A DNA stretch of 64,000 nucleotides from Ailurus styani (Eukaryota; Chordata; Mammalia; Carnivora; Ailuridae): the NCBI GenBank assembly GCA_002007465.1, contig LNAC01000009.1, forward strand, positions 3,811,526-3,875,525, given 5' to 3'. The translations under genes were made by a program, and so were the position numbers. The notes under the pieces were generated by a model. It did not search any database and was not told the origin of the DNA. It saw only the letters and a program-made list of their open reading frames with translations. This document shows, in pieces, positions 1 through 10,380 of the stretch; position 1 is the stretch's first letter; each line of letters opens with the position of its first letter.

Positions 1-360
1 AAGTAGCGATTATGCTCCAACATGGATGAAACTTGGACACATGATAATAAAGGGGGAAAAGCCAGTCATAAAAGACCACATACTATGCAATTAAATTTCT
101 ATGAAATGTCCAGAATAAGCAAATCTATGGAGACAGAAAGTAGACTGGCGGTTGCCAAGGGCTCGGGTGAGAGCAGAAGAGAGCTGGCCAGAAGGACAAG
201 GGAGTGACCGCTAACGGGCGCGGGGTTTGTCTTTGGGATAATGAAAATGTTGCAAAATTGTGCTGATGGCTGCACAACTCTGTGAATAGACTGAAAACCA
301 CCGAACTGGACACTCTAAATGGATAGGACGTAAATTCTATCTCCATAAAGCCATTTGAAA
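1..360 (+). mobile_element. Old L1M 3'-UTR fragment
   Basis: The sequence follows the familiar order of an L1M 3' UTR. It has ATAAAAGACCACATACTATG, then GAAATGTCCAGAATAAGCAA, then a segment on gradation to GGTTGCCAAGGG, then GATGGCTGCACAACTCTGTG, and ends in a degenerate AAATTCTATCTCCATAAAGC. It is diverged and has no open frame, so this is an ancient fixed insertion on the plus strand, antisense to RALGPS1. The 5' part lies outside the window. Confidence 0.75.
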
Positions 361-1141
361 GCAAAAAGAAAATTCAAGCCCTTAAAAATTAAAAAACCAC
401 AACCTTAACTATTACATGGATAAAAGAAAAACTAAAACTATAGTCACAGAACATTTAAAGAATATCACTGAGAACAATGTATCACAAAACAAGTAGCAGC
501 AATCAGAGCAAAGTGTACACCCTTAACTGTTTTCCAAATTAAAGTGGAGAGAGTAATATTTACACACATGAGCCAATTAACAGAAATAACAAAACAATGT
601 AAAGAAAGCAGGAGAGATGAACTATAAAAGACAAAAGCAGAAATTCCATTTTTCATCAAACATAGGACATCATTCTAAAACACACGGTTAACTTATATAT
701 AACCAAGAAAAAACTGCCAATTAAACAACATCACAATGCGTTGTTTGCCATCGATTAAAAGATGCATCCCAACTCAGAAGTGCTAACATGTGGAGACAAA
801 AAGCAGACCTGAAGATGACAGAATAGAGTAAACTAGAAAGCGGAAGGACAGTGTGACTGATAAACACAAAGTCTAATTCTCTTGGAAGACCAACAGACAT
901 ACCTCTGACAAAGCAAACAAAAAAAAGAAAGAGAAAACAAAAATGCAAACTATCAGGAATGCAAAGCAAATACAAACATCCATACATAGAAGGTTAAAAT
1001 TTGTAAGAGAATAAACTATGGTCAAAGAAAACTAAATGAGGAAAAGAATGCTATACAAATAATTTTGTAAACTTGGGTCAAGGGGACAATTTTCTATGAA
1101 AATTAAATTTCCCAAATGGACTTTAAAAGAATTTGAAAATA
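361..1141. other. Intronic AT-rich sequence without a recognised element
   Basis: About 780 bases of A-rich intron. I see no coding signal, no splice-bounded segment and no repeat family I can name with confidence. The plus strand is strongly A-rich, which is typical of eroded L1 ORF1/ORF2 sequence, but I found no recognisable L1 peptide. Confidence 0.5.
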
Positions 1142-1315
1142 GGGATGGCCTGGGTGGCTCAGTCAGTTAAGCATCCGATTCTTGATTTCGGCTCAGGTCA
1201 TGATCTCAGGGTCGTGGGATTGAGCCCCCTGCTGGGTTCCATGCTGGGCATGGAACCTCCTCAAGATTCTACCTCTCCCTCTGCCCTTCCCCTCACTCAT
1301 GCTCTCTCTTTCTCT

Positions 1316-1348
<33 letters not shown>
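1142..1348 (+). mobile_element. CAN-SINE (older SINEC type)
   Basis: A tRNA-Lys-derived carnivore SINE, starting at GGCCTGGGTGGCTCAGTCAG and containing GGCTCAGGTCATGATCTCAG. It has the CT-rich stretch CCTCTCCCTCTGCCCTTCCC and ends in an uninterrupted run of 32 A. The long pure A-tail suggests either a relatively recent copy or microsatellite expansion of the tail. Target-site duplications are not clear. Confidence 0.95.
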
Positions 1349-1350
<2 letters not shown>

Positions 1351-1548
1351 AATTAGAAGACCATGTTCATGGAAGATATTTGTTAAGTTGTCAAAAATGT
1401 ACCTCCAAGAAATTAACACTAGATCTCTGAAAATTAGGGAGCCACTTCTATAAAACCTTAATTTTCCTTATTATTAGTACTATTTTTAGATTATAAAAAG
1501 AATTTTTGTCATGAAATTAGCATTACCATGAAACCCAAACTACAAGAA

Positions 1549-2160
1549 GTATTTTTCACCTATCAAACTGGCCAAGAAAAAAAAAATGAGAGAGACGAAG
1601 GAAAAGAAAAAAAACCCAGACAGACGAAAATACACAGTATTTGTTTACCTGGGAAAAACAGATCATTTTATCCCTTTGCAATGAAAATGTAAGGTGCTAC
1701 AGTCTCTATGGAGAGCATTTTGAAAACACACATAAAAAGGCAAAGTTTGGCATATGTTTTGACCCAATAATCACACTTCTAAGAATTTACTGTAAGGTAA
1801 TAATCATAACTATATGCAAGAGGTTTTTGTAATAAGGATGCTCACTGTAACATTTTACTAACAAAAATGTGGAATCAACCTGTTAATGTTAGCAAATTCA
1901 CGTTTGGCAAATCCATGCAATGAGATTGAGACATAGTATTGATACGTAGGTAATCACATTAAATGTTTACTATAAACATGGATTTTTATATGCACCCAAA
2001 CAAATGAAAGGATATGATGGAAAACACCGATTATATCTACATGGGGTGATAAATGTTACTAATTTTCTTCCCCTAATCCCTTATAATGAGCATGTATTAT
2101 TTTCTAATCAGAAAAATCAATAATCATTATAATTTTGTTGGTACAAATCTTATAAAATAC
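1549..2160 (+). mobile_element. Ancient L1M ORF2/3'-end remnant
   Basis: The order of landmarks matches the 3' end of an old L1M-type ORF2: TTTCACCTATCAAACTGGCC, then TTTGACCCAATAATCACACTTCTA, then AGGATGCTCACTGTAACATTTTAC, then AATGTGGAATCAACCTGTTAATG. Frames are broken throughout and an A-rich expansion sits at 1576-1625. It lies on the plus strand, antisense to the host gene. Confidence 0.65.
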
Positions 2161-2513
2161 GTTAATAATGCACAGAGAACCAGAACAGAGGAGTTTGTGC
2201 CTGAGTTCCCCTAGTTCAAGAGGATGTGGATGAACCAGAAAGTCTCGGGACCCTTCTGAGCTGTAGGCTGGGGAGGCTTGTGACTCACAGCTTACTTATA
2301 TAAAACCACAATATCCCTTGTTTCCAGGTGCTCAGCAAGGTTCCCATCCTTGGGAAGTATCGAAGGCCTATTCCAATCCAAGGAGCTAACCAATTACCTC
2401 TTTATCCATGGCCCACGCTGCTTCTGGAAATTTCTCAACTAGAAACTATAAAAGCATCTTATTTGGCACTGAGCAGGTTTCTTAATAAATAATAAGTCAA
2501 TTCAGACTCCTAC

Positions 2514-2640
2514 CTAGATAGGGAATACTGGGAACCATCTTCAGGCTTCGGATATATTCCCGGGTCCGCTTGTAATTATCTTCTTTAGACATCAGGTAGT
2601 CCAATTTCTCAAAAGTGGTCTTGTCTTTTCGATTCAAAAG
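2514..2640 (-). CDS. RALGPS1: RALGPS1 coding exon d (RasGEF domain, LLNRKDK...IPYL)
   Basis: This is a 127-base exon, phase 0 at its start and phase 1 at its end: 42 codons plus one G that completes a glycine codon with the next exon. It reads [10 protein letters not shown] at the start, has a central [10 protein letters not shown], and ends V-P-S-I-P-Y-L. The sense acceptor is TTTTCTTCTCACTTCAG before CTT. The donor is CTAG then GTAGGA, which lacks the usual A at +3/+4 and is weaker than the other three. The motif N-Y-x-x-x-R followed by P-x-I-P-Y-L-G is structurally conserved region 3 of RasGEF domains and contributes to the catalytic site and GTPase docking (family knowledge). The expected continuation, starting I-Y-L-L-D, is not found before position 2513. 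Confidence 0.95.
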
Positions 2641-5590
2641 CTGAAGTGAGAAGAAAATACAGAGTATGAGAGAGAAGAGAAATAAACCAGAGGCTGGGGG
2701 AGGCTAACTGTGCACAAAGACTGAGGGAAATGTCCTAAATGACACGTCTGCGGTGTACCAAGTCCTGGGTACAACTGAAGATTTTAAGAGACTGTTACAC
2801 GCGGAGATGAAAAGTTTCATGGTCCCAATTTTGCCATTTTTCACAGAATCTCACATTTGGAAGATATCCTCCAAGGCCACCTAGTCCCCAACACCCTGCA
2901 CGGTACCTGCCTCCACGGTGCATGGACGCTACAAGAGCAACGGGCTCACGGAGCGCAGCCCATTCCAGACGGAAGGTCCCCCAGAGTTTCTGCACCACTA
3001 CCTCCGGCCTCTCCCTGTGCCCAGGGCTTCTTGCTCTTTCCTCAACAGCTTCATCACTGCCAAAGGCCCCAGGAAATCTGACATGGTCCACTGGTGTGTG
3101 TTGTGCCCACGGCCAGGCCACCTCTCCCACCTAGGCTCTCCCAGGCTCCCTGCAGTTGATGGCTGTGTCGTATTTATACTGGGTACAGCATTTTAATCCA
3201 GAGAAGTCAAGGTTCTTCTCCATATGCAGTCCTCTACGTGGCGCCATAGTGAAGCAAAGACAGGACGAGCAGGCACCCACAGCCTCAGGTACATAACGAT
3301 CCTTTGTGACTGAGATATCCAGTGTGTAAAGCTTGGTCACCAGGGAAGGGATGGTCATTGTACGTGAGAAGCCTTCTTAGAAGGAAGGAATAGAAATCTG
3401 AACTCCTGGTTTTCTAGACTTGATGCTAAGGACTCACACTGTGGTTGTCCTGCAAGTCCCCAGTTAAAACCCAGTACCAGGAAATGGCAAGAAGTCTCCT
3501 TAAATAAAATGGCTTTGAGGAGAGGAGGGTAGGCTGGGAGACCTGGCTTCAAGAGGATCTGGGGGAGGATCACTTGGAGAGGCTGGTTTTGGCACAGCAG
3601 GTGGCTGATGTGGGGAACTCCCCTAGATTTAGCTTCTAGAACCCAGTGCCTCTGGGATTTGAGATCAATGGCTGAGCCCCAGCAGGACAGATGGGGCATT
3701 GCTGGTCAAGCTTGGTACTGGGCCCTGATGGTCAGTGCAAGGATGTGGGCCTGCAGCCCTGCCACATCCATCAGACTAAGTAGGCCAGTGTTCAACTGTC
3801 CCATCATGCAGCGTGGAGAAGTGGAACAGTCACTGTCCAGCACCAGGGGAAGAGGCCTTTTGTACTCAAGTAACCCCTTTGGGTTTAGTACAAATACAGT
3901 GCCATTCCTAGGACCTGGGCCTACAAATCCCAGACTCAGGCCACGTCTGGTGCATCAGAGAACCCAAACTGCTCCGGGCAGGCCCTGCCCACTTCCTTAT
4001 CCTCGGCCTCCAGAATCACAGAGGATGCAGCATAGGACAGCCCAGCTGAGCAGTGACAGCAGAAGGGCTTCAGGGAAGAGAGGCAAAAGAATTAGCTGAA
4101 AAAAAAGATCCCAGTGCTGAAGAAGTTGGAGAATAAATATCAAGCTTTTCCCCCCACTGAGAAATTCAGGACATATGAAAGGAGAAAAGCTACACAGATG
4201 CTAGGGACAATGGTTGCTTAACTGGCTTGCAAATCTGAAGCTGCTACTCAGCATCACATGAACAAATGCACAGGAAACAATGAGATCGCCCATTTGTTTT
4301 TTATACACTGTAATGTACACCTCATCTAATCTTTGCAAAGCCCAGCGACAAAGACGGAGCCAGGAGCAGCAAGTTCAACATCACAGAGATGAAGTGACCT
4401 GTCTGAGAATCCTTGGGGAATGCGAATCAACGGAGGAGAGGGAAGTGTATTATAGCAACGCGGTAAGCAAATAGAGACCAAGAATCCAGACAAATAAGAA
4501 ATAAATTATGGTCGAGGGAAGCGTCAAGGAAAGCTCTACACAGAGAGGAGCATTTGAAATGAACATTTAAGGATGAGAAATTCGCTACAGAACAACATAC
4601 ACCCAGATCAGAGCCAGATGCTCTAGGTATGAACAGCCCCATTGTAAAGCTGAGCAGACTCCTCACTCTGTTGGCCAGGAGGTCATTTCTTTACTAAACG
4701 CAACCTAGAACCCCACTGAATTCTTTGGCAGTCACCCATGTTCATGCAACAGTCAAACAAATCCCTGTTATCCTCACACAACTGCAGCTGAGCCACACTG
4801 CCACCCAATGTTTCCACCACACTCGTTCTCTGGACCCAGCTGGAGGACTGCCCATGTCCTCTGCCAGGCCCAGCCTACCTGCCTAGCCTGTCAAGTGTCT
4901 CTACACATGGTACCGCAGAGGTGATCAGCCTGTCATGGATATGGACAGATGGATATGACCAGGCCAATATGAGATTGGAGGCCCGTCGGATGTTCCTGAA
5001 AATCACCCTGTACAGTGACTTCGAACCAACAATTGGGGTTCTTTAGTAGAGTAAGACAACCAAAGGCAGCCACATTTGCATGCTTCCCAAATTTAAAACC
5101 AGGTTCCTCCAGGTCACACTTCCCTCTGTTAACCTTGCCTCTGTACACATACGTCCTACAAATCCCCTCACCATGCCTCTCCCACCCTCGCCAACTACAC
5201 ACATTCACACACATATTCAGAAGGGCTGGATCTGGTTAACTTCACTTATCTGCTCCATTCTGTGCCCACAAATGAAATTCGGGATGGCATCAGATTTCTG
5301 AGTAGTAATGCTCAGGATACCAGAAGACTCAGAATATCTATTTCCCATGCATGTATTTGAAAACTACTTGAGAACTTCCTCTAGCAAAATAAGGGAATAA
5401 ACCAAATACAGGAAGATATGGGATATAGGAAACAGTGGATCCAATCCAGGAGTAGTAAATGGAGGCTCTGGGATGACAACAGGCCTTCAGAATGACTGGT
5501 TCACATACTATCAGCCCTGGAAGAGATGTCTCCAGAGAAAGAGAAGGCTCAGTAGGAAACCAAATAGGATAGCATGTTTGTTTGGGGAGG
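2641..5590. other. RALGPS1 intron, mostly unique sequence
   Basis: About 3 kb of the long intron upstream of exon d. GC content varies: 2860-3130 is GC-rich, and 4930-5240 is pyrimidine-rich on the plus strand. Possible degraded MIR-like pieces occur near 4280-4420, but I would not assign them firmly. The short open frames on both strands show no known domain. No tRNA, snRNA or processed gene copy was recognised. Confidence 0.5.
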
Positions 5591-5746
5591 AATAGATCTA
5601 TTTATTATACACAATAAAAAATTAAAATAAGTAAAATACTTTTAAGATTTTATATATTATGTAAAAGTCTCATACTATAAAATATGATTATATATAATAA
5701 ATAAAATAATTTTAAAATTACATATTTATAATATATAATGTATTTA
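5590..5746. repeat. AT-rich low-complexity tract
   Basis: More than 85 percent A+T by eye, with repeated ATATAATAAATAAAATA-type words, ending directly at the Tigger-like element that begins at 5747. Confidence 0.7.
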
Positions 5747-6081
5747 TAGTTGAACCTTGAACAATGCAGGGGTTAGGGAGCTGACCACCTACACAGTCAG
5801 AAATCCACGTAACTTTTGACTTCCCAAAAACTTAACTACGAACACCCTATTGTTGACCAGAAGCCTTACTGACAGCATAAACAGTCGATTAACACATATT
5901 TTGTATGTTATATGTATTATATACTGTATTCCTACAGTAAAGAAAGCAAGAGAAAAGAAAATATTAAGAAAATCATAAGGAAGAGAAAATACATAAACAG
6001 CATTGTACTGTATTTATTGAAAAAATTCTACATGTAAGTGGACACACGCAGTTCAAACCCATGTTCTTCAAGGATCAACTG
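5747..6081 (+). mobile_element. Tigger/pogo-type non-autonomous DNA transposon
   Basis: The terminal inverted repeats are recognisable: the left end reads AGTTGAACCTTGAACAATG, and the reverse complement of the right end reads AGTTGATCCTTGAAGAACAT. The inner order (GGGGTTAGG, TAACTTTTGACTTCCCAAAA, CAGTCGATTAACACATATTT, CTGTATTCCTACAGTAAAG) matches a common mammalian Tigger-derived MITE. TA dinucleotides flank both ends, as expected for Tc1/mariner-superfamily insertion. It has no transposase gene. I am unsure of the exact Repbase name. Confidence 0.85.
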
Positions 6082-6156
6082 TATTAGATAAAAATCTGGT
6101 AAAATATACATAATATTTTATATATATATGTATGTGCATGTGTATCTACCAGATAT

Positions 6157-6325
6157 GCCACCTATCTACCAGATATTATACATACATCATGTCACATTAT
6201 ATATTCACTATTAGATATACGATAATACTGTAATATATATACTATATTATAATATTCTATTATAATTATATAATACTGTAATACTATATTATGTGACATT
6301 ATATATTTTATCTGGTAGGTGGATA
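6157..6325. repeat. Imperfect AT-rich inverted repeat
   Basis: The left arm, about 6157-6205, contains CCACCTATCTACCAGATATT and ATGTCACATTATATA. The right arm, about 6286-6325, contains ATTATGTGACATTATATATT and TATCTGGTAGGTGGATA. These are reverse complements apart from a 4-base TCTA insertion and a few substitutions. The roughly 80-base centre is almost pure A/T. It immediately follows the Tigger-like copy but is not part of its terminal repeats. Confidence 0.75.
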
Positions 6326-6520
6326 GTAGTTAGAGTAAGCATTTTTTTTAAGGGGATTAGAAATTCCAGGGAAACAAAATGGTATTCCAGGAGGGACACA
6401 TTACTCACAGTTTACTAGTTGACTATACAGAGAACCGTATTTACACGTTCCTACTAACTAAAACACTGAATATTCCTTTAACAAAAGTGATTTAACTATA
6501 GTAACATGAGTGCTTTGTTT

Positions 6521-6647
6521 TGTTTTTTTAAGTAGGTTCCATGTCCAGTGTGGAGCCCAATGCAGGACCTGAACTCACGATCCTGAGATGGACCTGAACT
6601 GCCATCAAGAGTCAGTCATTTAACCAACTGAGCCACCCAAGTGCCCC
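6521..6647 (-). mobile_element. CAN-SINE, short older copy
   Basis: A poly-T lead, then the reverse complement of the SINE head, ending AACCAACTGAGCCACCCAAG. The CT-rich middle is missing. Degenerate target duplications flank it: AACATGAGTGCTTTG near 6503 and AACACAAGTGGTTTTG near 6651. Confidence 0.85.
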
Positions 6648-6966
6648 AGGAACACAAGTGGTTTTGAAGAAGAAAGAAGGTAGTTCAGGAAAACTAAACC
6701 AACGTCCATCATACAAATAAGTCACCAACTATTATCTAAAGTGACTGGATCAAGAAACTGTAGCAAAAGCACATTGGGTGGAAATGTGACAGAAACTACC
6801 AGAAGAAATAACTAAATAACTCTAAGTGGTTGCCTCTGGGGAATGGGATATGGAGGATGGATCAATGAGTCTTAGTTGTTTCACTAAGCCTTTCTGTACT
6901 TAGTGATTTTTAAAATTAATGTGCATGTATTATGCTGAAAAATTCTTTTAAGACTTAATTTTTTTT

Positions 6967-6987
6967 AAAGATTTTATTTATTTATTT

Positions 6988-7021
<34 letters not shown>

Positions 7022-7160
7022 AGCAGCAGCAGCAGAGGAAGAGGGAGAAGCAGACTCCCCACTAAGCAGGGAGTCCAATGCGGGACTTGATCTCAGGACC
7101 CTGGGAACACAATCTGAACTGAAGGCGGACGCTTAACTAACTGAGCCACCCAGGCACCCC
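6967..7160 (-). mobile_element. CAN-SINE with (GA)n and (CAG)n tracts
   Basis: The reverse-oriented SINE starts with TTTAAAGATTTTATTTATTT and ends GAGCCACCCAGGCACCCC. Perfect target duplications AGACTTAATTTTTT flank it at 6951-6964 and 7161-7174. Inside are a pure (GA)n run at about 6992-7020 and a (CAG)n run at about 7021-7035, both potentially polymorphic. Confidence 0.95.
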
Positions 7161-7424
7161 AGACTTAATTTTTTAAATGTAGAGTTTGTTTATTCAAAAA
7201 ATAACAGCATTTATTTCTGCATGTTTCAAACTTTTATCACTACTAGAGCCATAAATGGAAAACCTCATACTAATTGAGATTCCTTGAGATTTCAGACCTT
7301 AAGGGAAGCCTCAGGAAGGAGCTACCAAAACTGCATGCAAGAAAACAAATTACTTGCCTGCCACAGTCAAACAGATACTGAAAGTATTCACGCTCAGGAA
7401 AAGAGGTAAGAAAATAAGATCAAG

Positions 7425-7640
7425 GGGCTCCTGGGTGGCTCAGTCGGTTAAGCGTCTGCCTTCAGCTCAGGTCATAATCCCAGGATCCTGGGATCGAGTC
7501 CCGCATTGGGCTCCCTGCTCAGCGGAGAGCCTGCCTCTCCCTCTCCCTCTGATGCTCCCCCTGCTCGTGCACATGCACTCTCTCTCTCTTGCTCTCTCAA
7601 ATAAATAACTAAAATCTTAAAGAAGAGAAAAGAAAAGAAG
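7425..7640 (+). mobile_element. CAN-SINE
   Basis: Head TCCTGGGTGGCTCAGTCGGT, middle GGTCATAATCCCAGGATCCT, CT-rich CCTCTCCCTCTCCCTCTGAT, and an AATAAATAACTAAAATCTTAAAG tail passing into AAGAGAAAAG repeats. Weak flanking duplications of the AAGATC type are present. Confidence 0.93.
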
Positions 7641-7699
7641 ACAAGATCTAGAAAGAGTTCTTTAAATACAATAGGCAATTTCACTTCTGGCAAAGCTGA

Positions 7700-7895
7700 A
7701 GCCATGAGGCACCCTGAGATTTCTTCCACAATATTTATAATGACTGGGGTTAATTGTGCAATTACTTGTCTCCCTCAGCAAACAGCAAATCCCACAAAGG
7801 CAGCAGTCATGCTGGTTGTGTTCACACCACCATTTCCTGAATCTGGTACGGCTCCCAACACAGAGAGTACATTGACTATTTGTTGAATAAAAGAA
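7700..7895 (+). mobile_element. L2 3'-end fragment
   Basis: The segment ends in the L2 tail pattern CAACACAGAGAGTACATTGACTATTTGTTGAATAAAAGAATGG (split here for reading: ATTTGTTGAATAAAAGAATG at its end). It is diverged and short, on the plus strand. Confidence 0.55.
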
Positions 7896-7929
7896 TGGAA
7901 AAACTAACAATGATAACTTAAAAGTCCAA

Positions 7930-8320
7930 ATCCTTGGAAAATTTTGAAAACTCCAATAACTCTTGGGTAAAAGAAAAAATAAAAGCCAGGATTATGGACT
8001 ATTTACAAACCACAAAAAATCAGAAACCATATGTTAAGCTATGTGATTGAGGCCAAAACTGTACTGAGAGGAAAATGCATGGTTTTAAACTCTTCAAATT
8101 AAACAAATGAGATTATAAATGAACTAAACATTCAACTCAAGAAGCTAGGAAAACGGGTAGGGGGTAAGTAAGAGAAATCGATTAGTAGATAAAATTAGAA
8201 ACTGATATGATCCAAAGCAAAACTAAATGTCAAACCTATAGAAATGATAACTAGAACCAAGAACTACTTTTTATATCAACAAAACAGGTAAGCCTTCTCT
8301 AAAATAGGAAAAAGCAAAAG
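7930..8320 (+). mobile_element. Old L1 ORF2 remnant
   Basis: The words ACTGTACTGAGAGGAAAATG, TTATAAATGAACTAAACATT and TAGAACCAAGAACTACTTTT follow the order of the degenerate L1M ORF2 palm-upstream region. No frame is open. Plus strand. Confidence 0.5.
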
Positions 8321-8709
8321 TATACAACATTAGGGTTGAGAAAGGGTCTGTGACCATAGATGCGGAAGTACACTAAAATTACAAAGTAAAAATCAAGCCC
8401 CAGGACACTGATAGTACATAATTTTCATGATGCCAAGTGTCAGCTGTGTGGGATAAATGGGACTCAGAAACCACAGGGTCAAAAACCAGGAAGATCACAA
8501 ACCTCGGTCAAATAGGTTGCTTTTGGAAATTTCCCATATCACACACGCTCTGAGAACCTACATGTGGCACTTGTATTTGACTAATGATGAAAATTTCCCT
8601 CATCTGGTAAATAGCTCAAATCTGGAAGCTGTCTCCATGGAGGGAAAAAGAAAAAGTCCCTCCAAAGCCTCTTGATGAGGACATTGGTATCTTGTTCCCT
8701 CGCCTTCAG

Positions 8710-8785
8710 AGAATAACTTTTCTTGATACGTGGAAATGCTTTCCAACAGAATAACATTTCTTGATATGTGGAAATGCTTTTCAAC
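8710..8785. repeat. 38-bp imperfect tandem duplication
   Basis: Two abutting 38-base units, 8710-8747 and 8748-8785, both begin AGAATAAC and contain GTGGAAATGCTTT. They differ at three positions, so the duplication is old. They lie just upstream of the hAT dimerisation-domain relic. Confidence 0.9.
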
Positions 8786-8794
8786 AAAGAATCT

Positions 8795-8926
8795 GTTGCT
8801 CCAAATATGTTAAAACTGGCTCAAAATTCTATTTCAATTCCAGTGTCTACTGTTGGTATGGAAAGAATTTTTAGTGCTGTGGACAATCTATGGACCAATG
8901 GATTGAGCAGACCAAGTATGCAATGA
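8795..8926 (+). pseudogene. hAT-superfamily transposase relic (dimerisation domain)
   Basis: One frame stays open for 43 codons from 8795 to a TGA at 8924-8926. Its peptide has L-A-Q-N-S-I-S-I-P-V-S-T-V-G, then M-E-R-I-F-S-A-V-D-N, then L-W-T-N-G-L-S-R-P. This follows the C-terminal hAT dimerisation pattern L-A-x-x-x-L-S-I-P-x-(S/T)-S-x-x-x-E-R-x-F-S-x-(A/G)-G, then x-x-R-x-x-L (family knowledge). The usual glycine after the alanine is replaced by Asp, and the frame closes soon afterwards, so it is a dead fragment. Upstream sequence does not continue in the same frame. It could derive from an autonomous Charlie/Zaphod-type transposon or an old ZBED-like gene copy; I cannot tell which. Confidence 0.7.
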
Positions 8927-9268
8927 GTAAGGAGTAAAACAAGAGCACTTAGAAGAAGTCATTTTTACCTCTTTTGATACAAACTATCAGTTTCTGAAAA
9001 ATAAATAAGCTACAAAGTCATGTATCTAATGTAAACTACTCGCAATGGAGCCTGTCGTAAGTAAGATAAGGGAACCTTGTGACTTGGAAACTTCAGAGGT
9101 TTCTGGGCTGTCTATCCCCATTTGTCTTTGACAAAGGCCTTCTGGAACTCTGTACATACAGAAGTTAACTTGCGGAAAATGTAGTCATGTCCACAGAAAG
9201 GCAAATTATGTCTCAAGAAATGCCACTGATTTTCACCCTGGGAACACTAGTTTTATAGTCATTTAAAA
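8927..9268. other. Intron without recognised feature
   Basis: About 340 bases of unique-looking sequence between the hAT relic and the SINE at 9285. It may include the 3' end of the transposon that carried the relic, but I see no terminal inverted repeat. Confidence 0.4.
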
Positions 9269-9284
9269 AATTATTTTGGCATTC

Positions 9285-9474
9285 TGGGGCACCTGGGTGG
9301 CTCAGTCAGTTAAGCATCTGCCTTCGGCTCAGGTCATGATCTCAGGGTCCTGGGATCCAGTCCCGCACTGGGCTCTCTGTTCAGCGGGGAGCCTGCTTCT
9401 CTCTCTCCCTCAGCCTGCCACTCTCCCTGCCTGTGCTCTCTCCTATTCTCTCAAATAAATAAAATCTTTAAAAT
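9285..9474 (+). mobile_element. CAN-SINE with perfect 16-bp target duplication
   Basis: Head GGGGCACCTGGGTGGCTCAG, tail AATAAATAAAATCTTTAAAA. Target duplications AATTATTTTGGCATTC occur at 9269-9284 and 9475-9490 without a mismatch, suggesting a fairly recent insertion. Confidence 0.97.
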
Positions 9475-9667
9475 AATTATTTTGGCATTCCTTATGTAAC
9501 TATGGAAGTATAGTACTCTGGATTCTCTTTTGATAATATCTTACTGGTTGTAAAATTTTACCAGTTCTCTAATTAACATCTAAAATAAAATCTTTGGCAA
9601 GTTTTCCTTTTACATCTATATCAGTCATGAGTTCACCTTTTAAAAACATTATCCTTGAACAGTTTAC

Positions 9668-9705
9668 ATACACACACACACACATATATATATATATACA
9701 TACAT
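9668..9705. repeat. (CA)n(TA)n compound microsatellite
   Basis: A CA run followed directly by a TATATATA run and then ACATACATTC-type degenerate repeats. Confidence 0.9.
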
Positions 9706-9779
9706 TCACATGCATACATAATGTATAATATTATGAGACAATTTTTATGTGTTTCCAATAATTTTGCTAAATTTTTAAA

Positions 9780-10230
9780 AATTCTGCTCCTAGTAACCCA
9801 GGGAGACATTCTCACAAAGCCTCCAAAGTAGAGCCAGAAGGTTGAGACTCATCCCCAAATGGAAGCTTGCCAAGGGCCCATCCTGGCTCCACAGTTGGTC
9901 TGGGTAGTTGAGGAGTCAGGCATCAAATGTGTGTCTCCATTTGTCCAACCTGGTTGAACAATGAAAAAGGCTAGCTGAGACAGGAAGGGTCAGGAGCAAT
10001 ATGAGAGGGCTCTGGAGAGAACAAACTCTATTACGGGAAGGAGGACCTTCAGGAAGAGGTCATAGAAACACTAAGGATTTCAACCAGCAGAGACAGGGCT
10101 AGAGAGGCCCTCAAGGCCAAAAGAAAAGAAAAAAAAAAAGCACGAACAGTGGCCTGGAGGTAGGAACACACAAGGATGCTCAAGGGAGCCACAGTTCGGC
10201 AGAAACATAGCTTTGGACAAGACTGAAAAG
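9780..10230. other. Intron without recognised feature
   Basis: Unique-looking sequence with an A-rich interruption at 10120-10140. No exon or identifiable repeat was seen. Confidence 0.4.
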
Positions 10231-10380
10231 GTAGATGCACTCCCATGTCTACTGTGCAGCATTATTCATGATAGCCGAGATATGGAAGCAACATAAAAGT
10301 CCACGAGCAGACAAACTGATAAGGACAATAAGGTATCTCTATACAATGGAATATTACATGGCCATAAAAAAGGATGGGTT
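10231..10380 (+). mobile_element. Older L1 3' end, left part (split by a younger L1)
   Basis: It contains the late-ORF2 landmarks CAGCATTATTCATGATAGCC, ATGGAATATTACATGGCCAT and ends AAAAAAGGATGGGTT. It resumes at 12476 after the younger insertion, where the same 15 bases recur and the old L1 sequence continues with GTGCCATATGCAGTAACATG. Confidence 0.85.
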
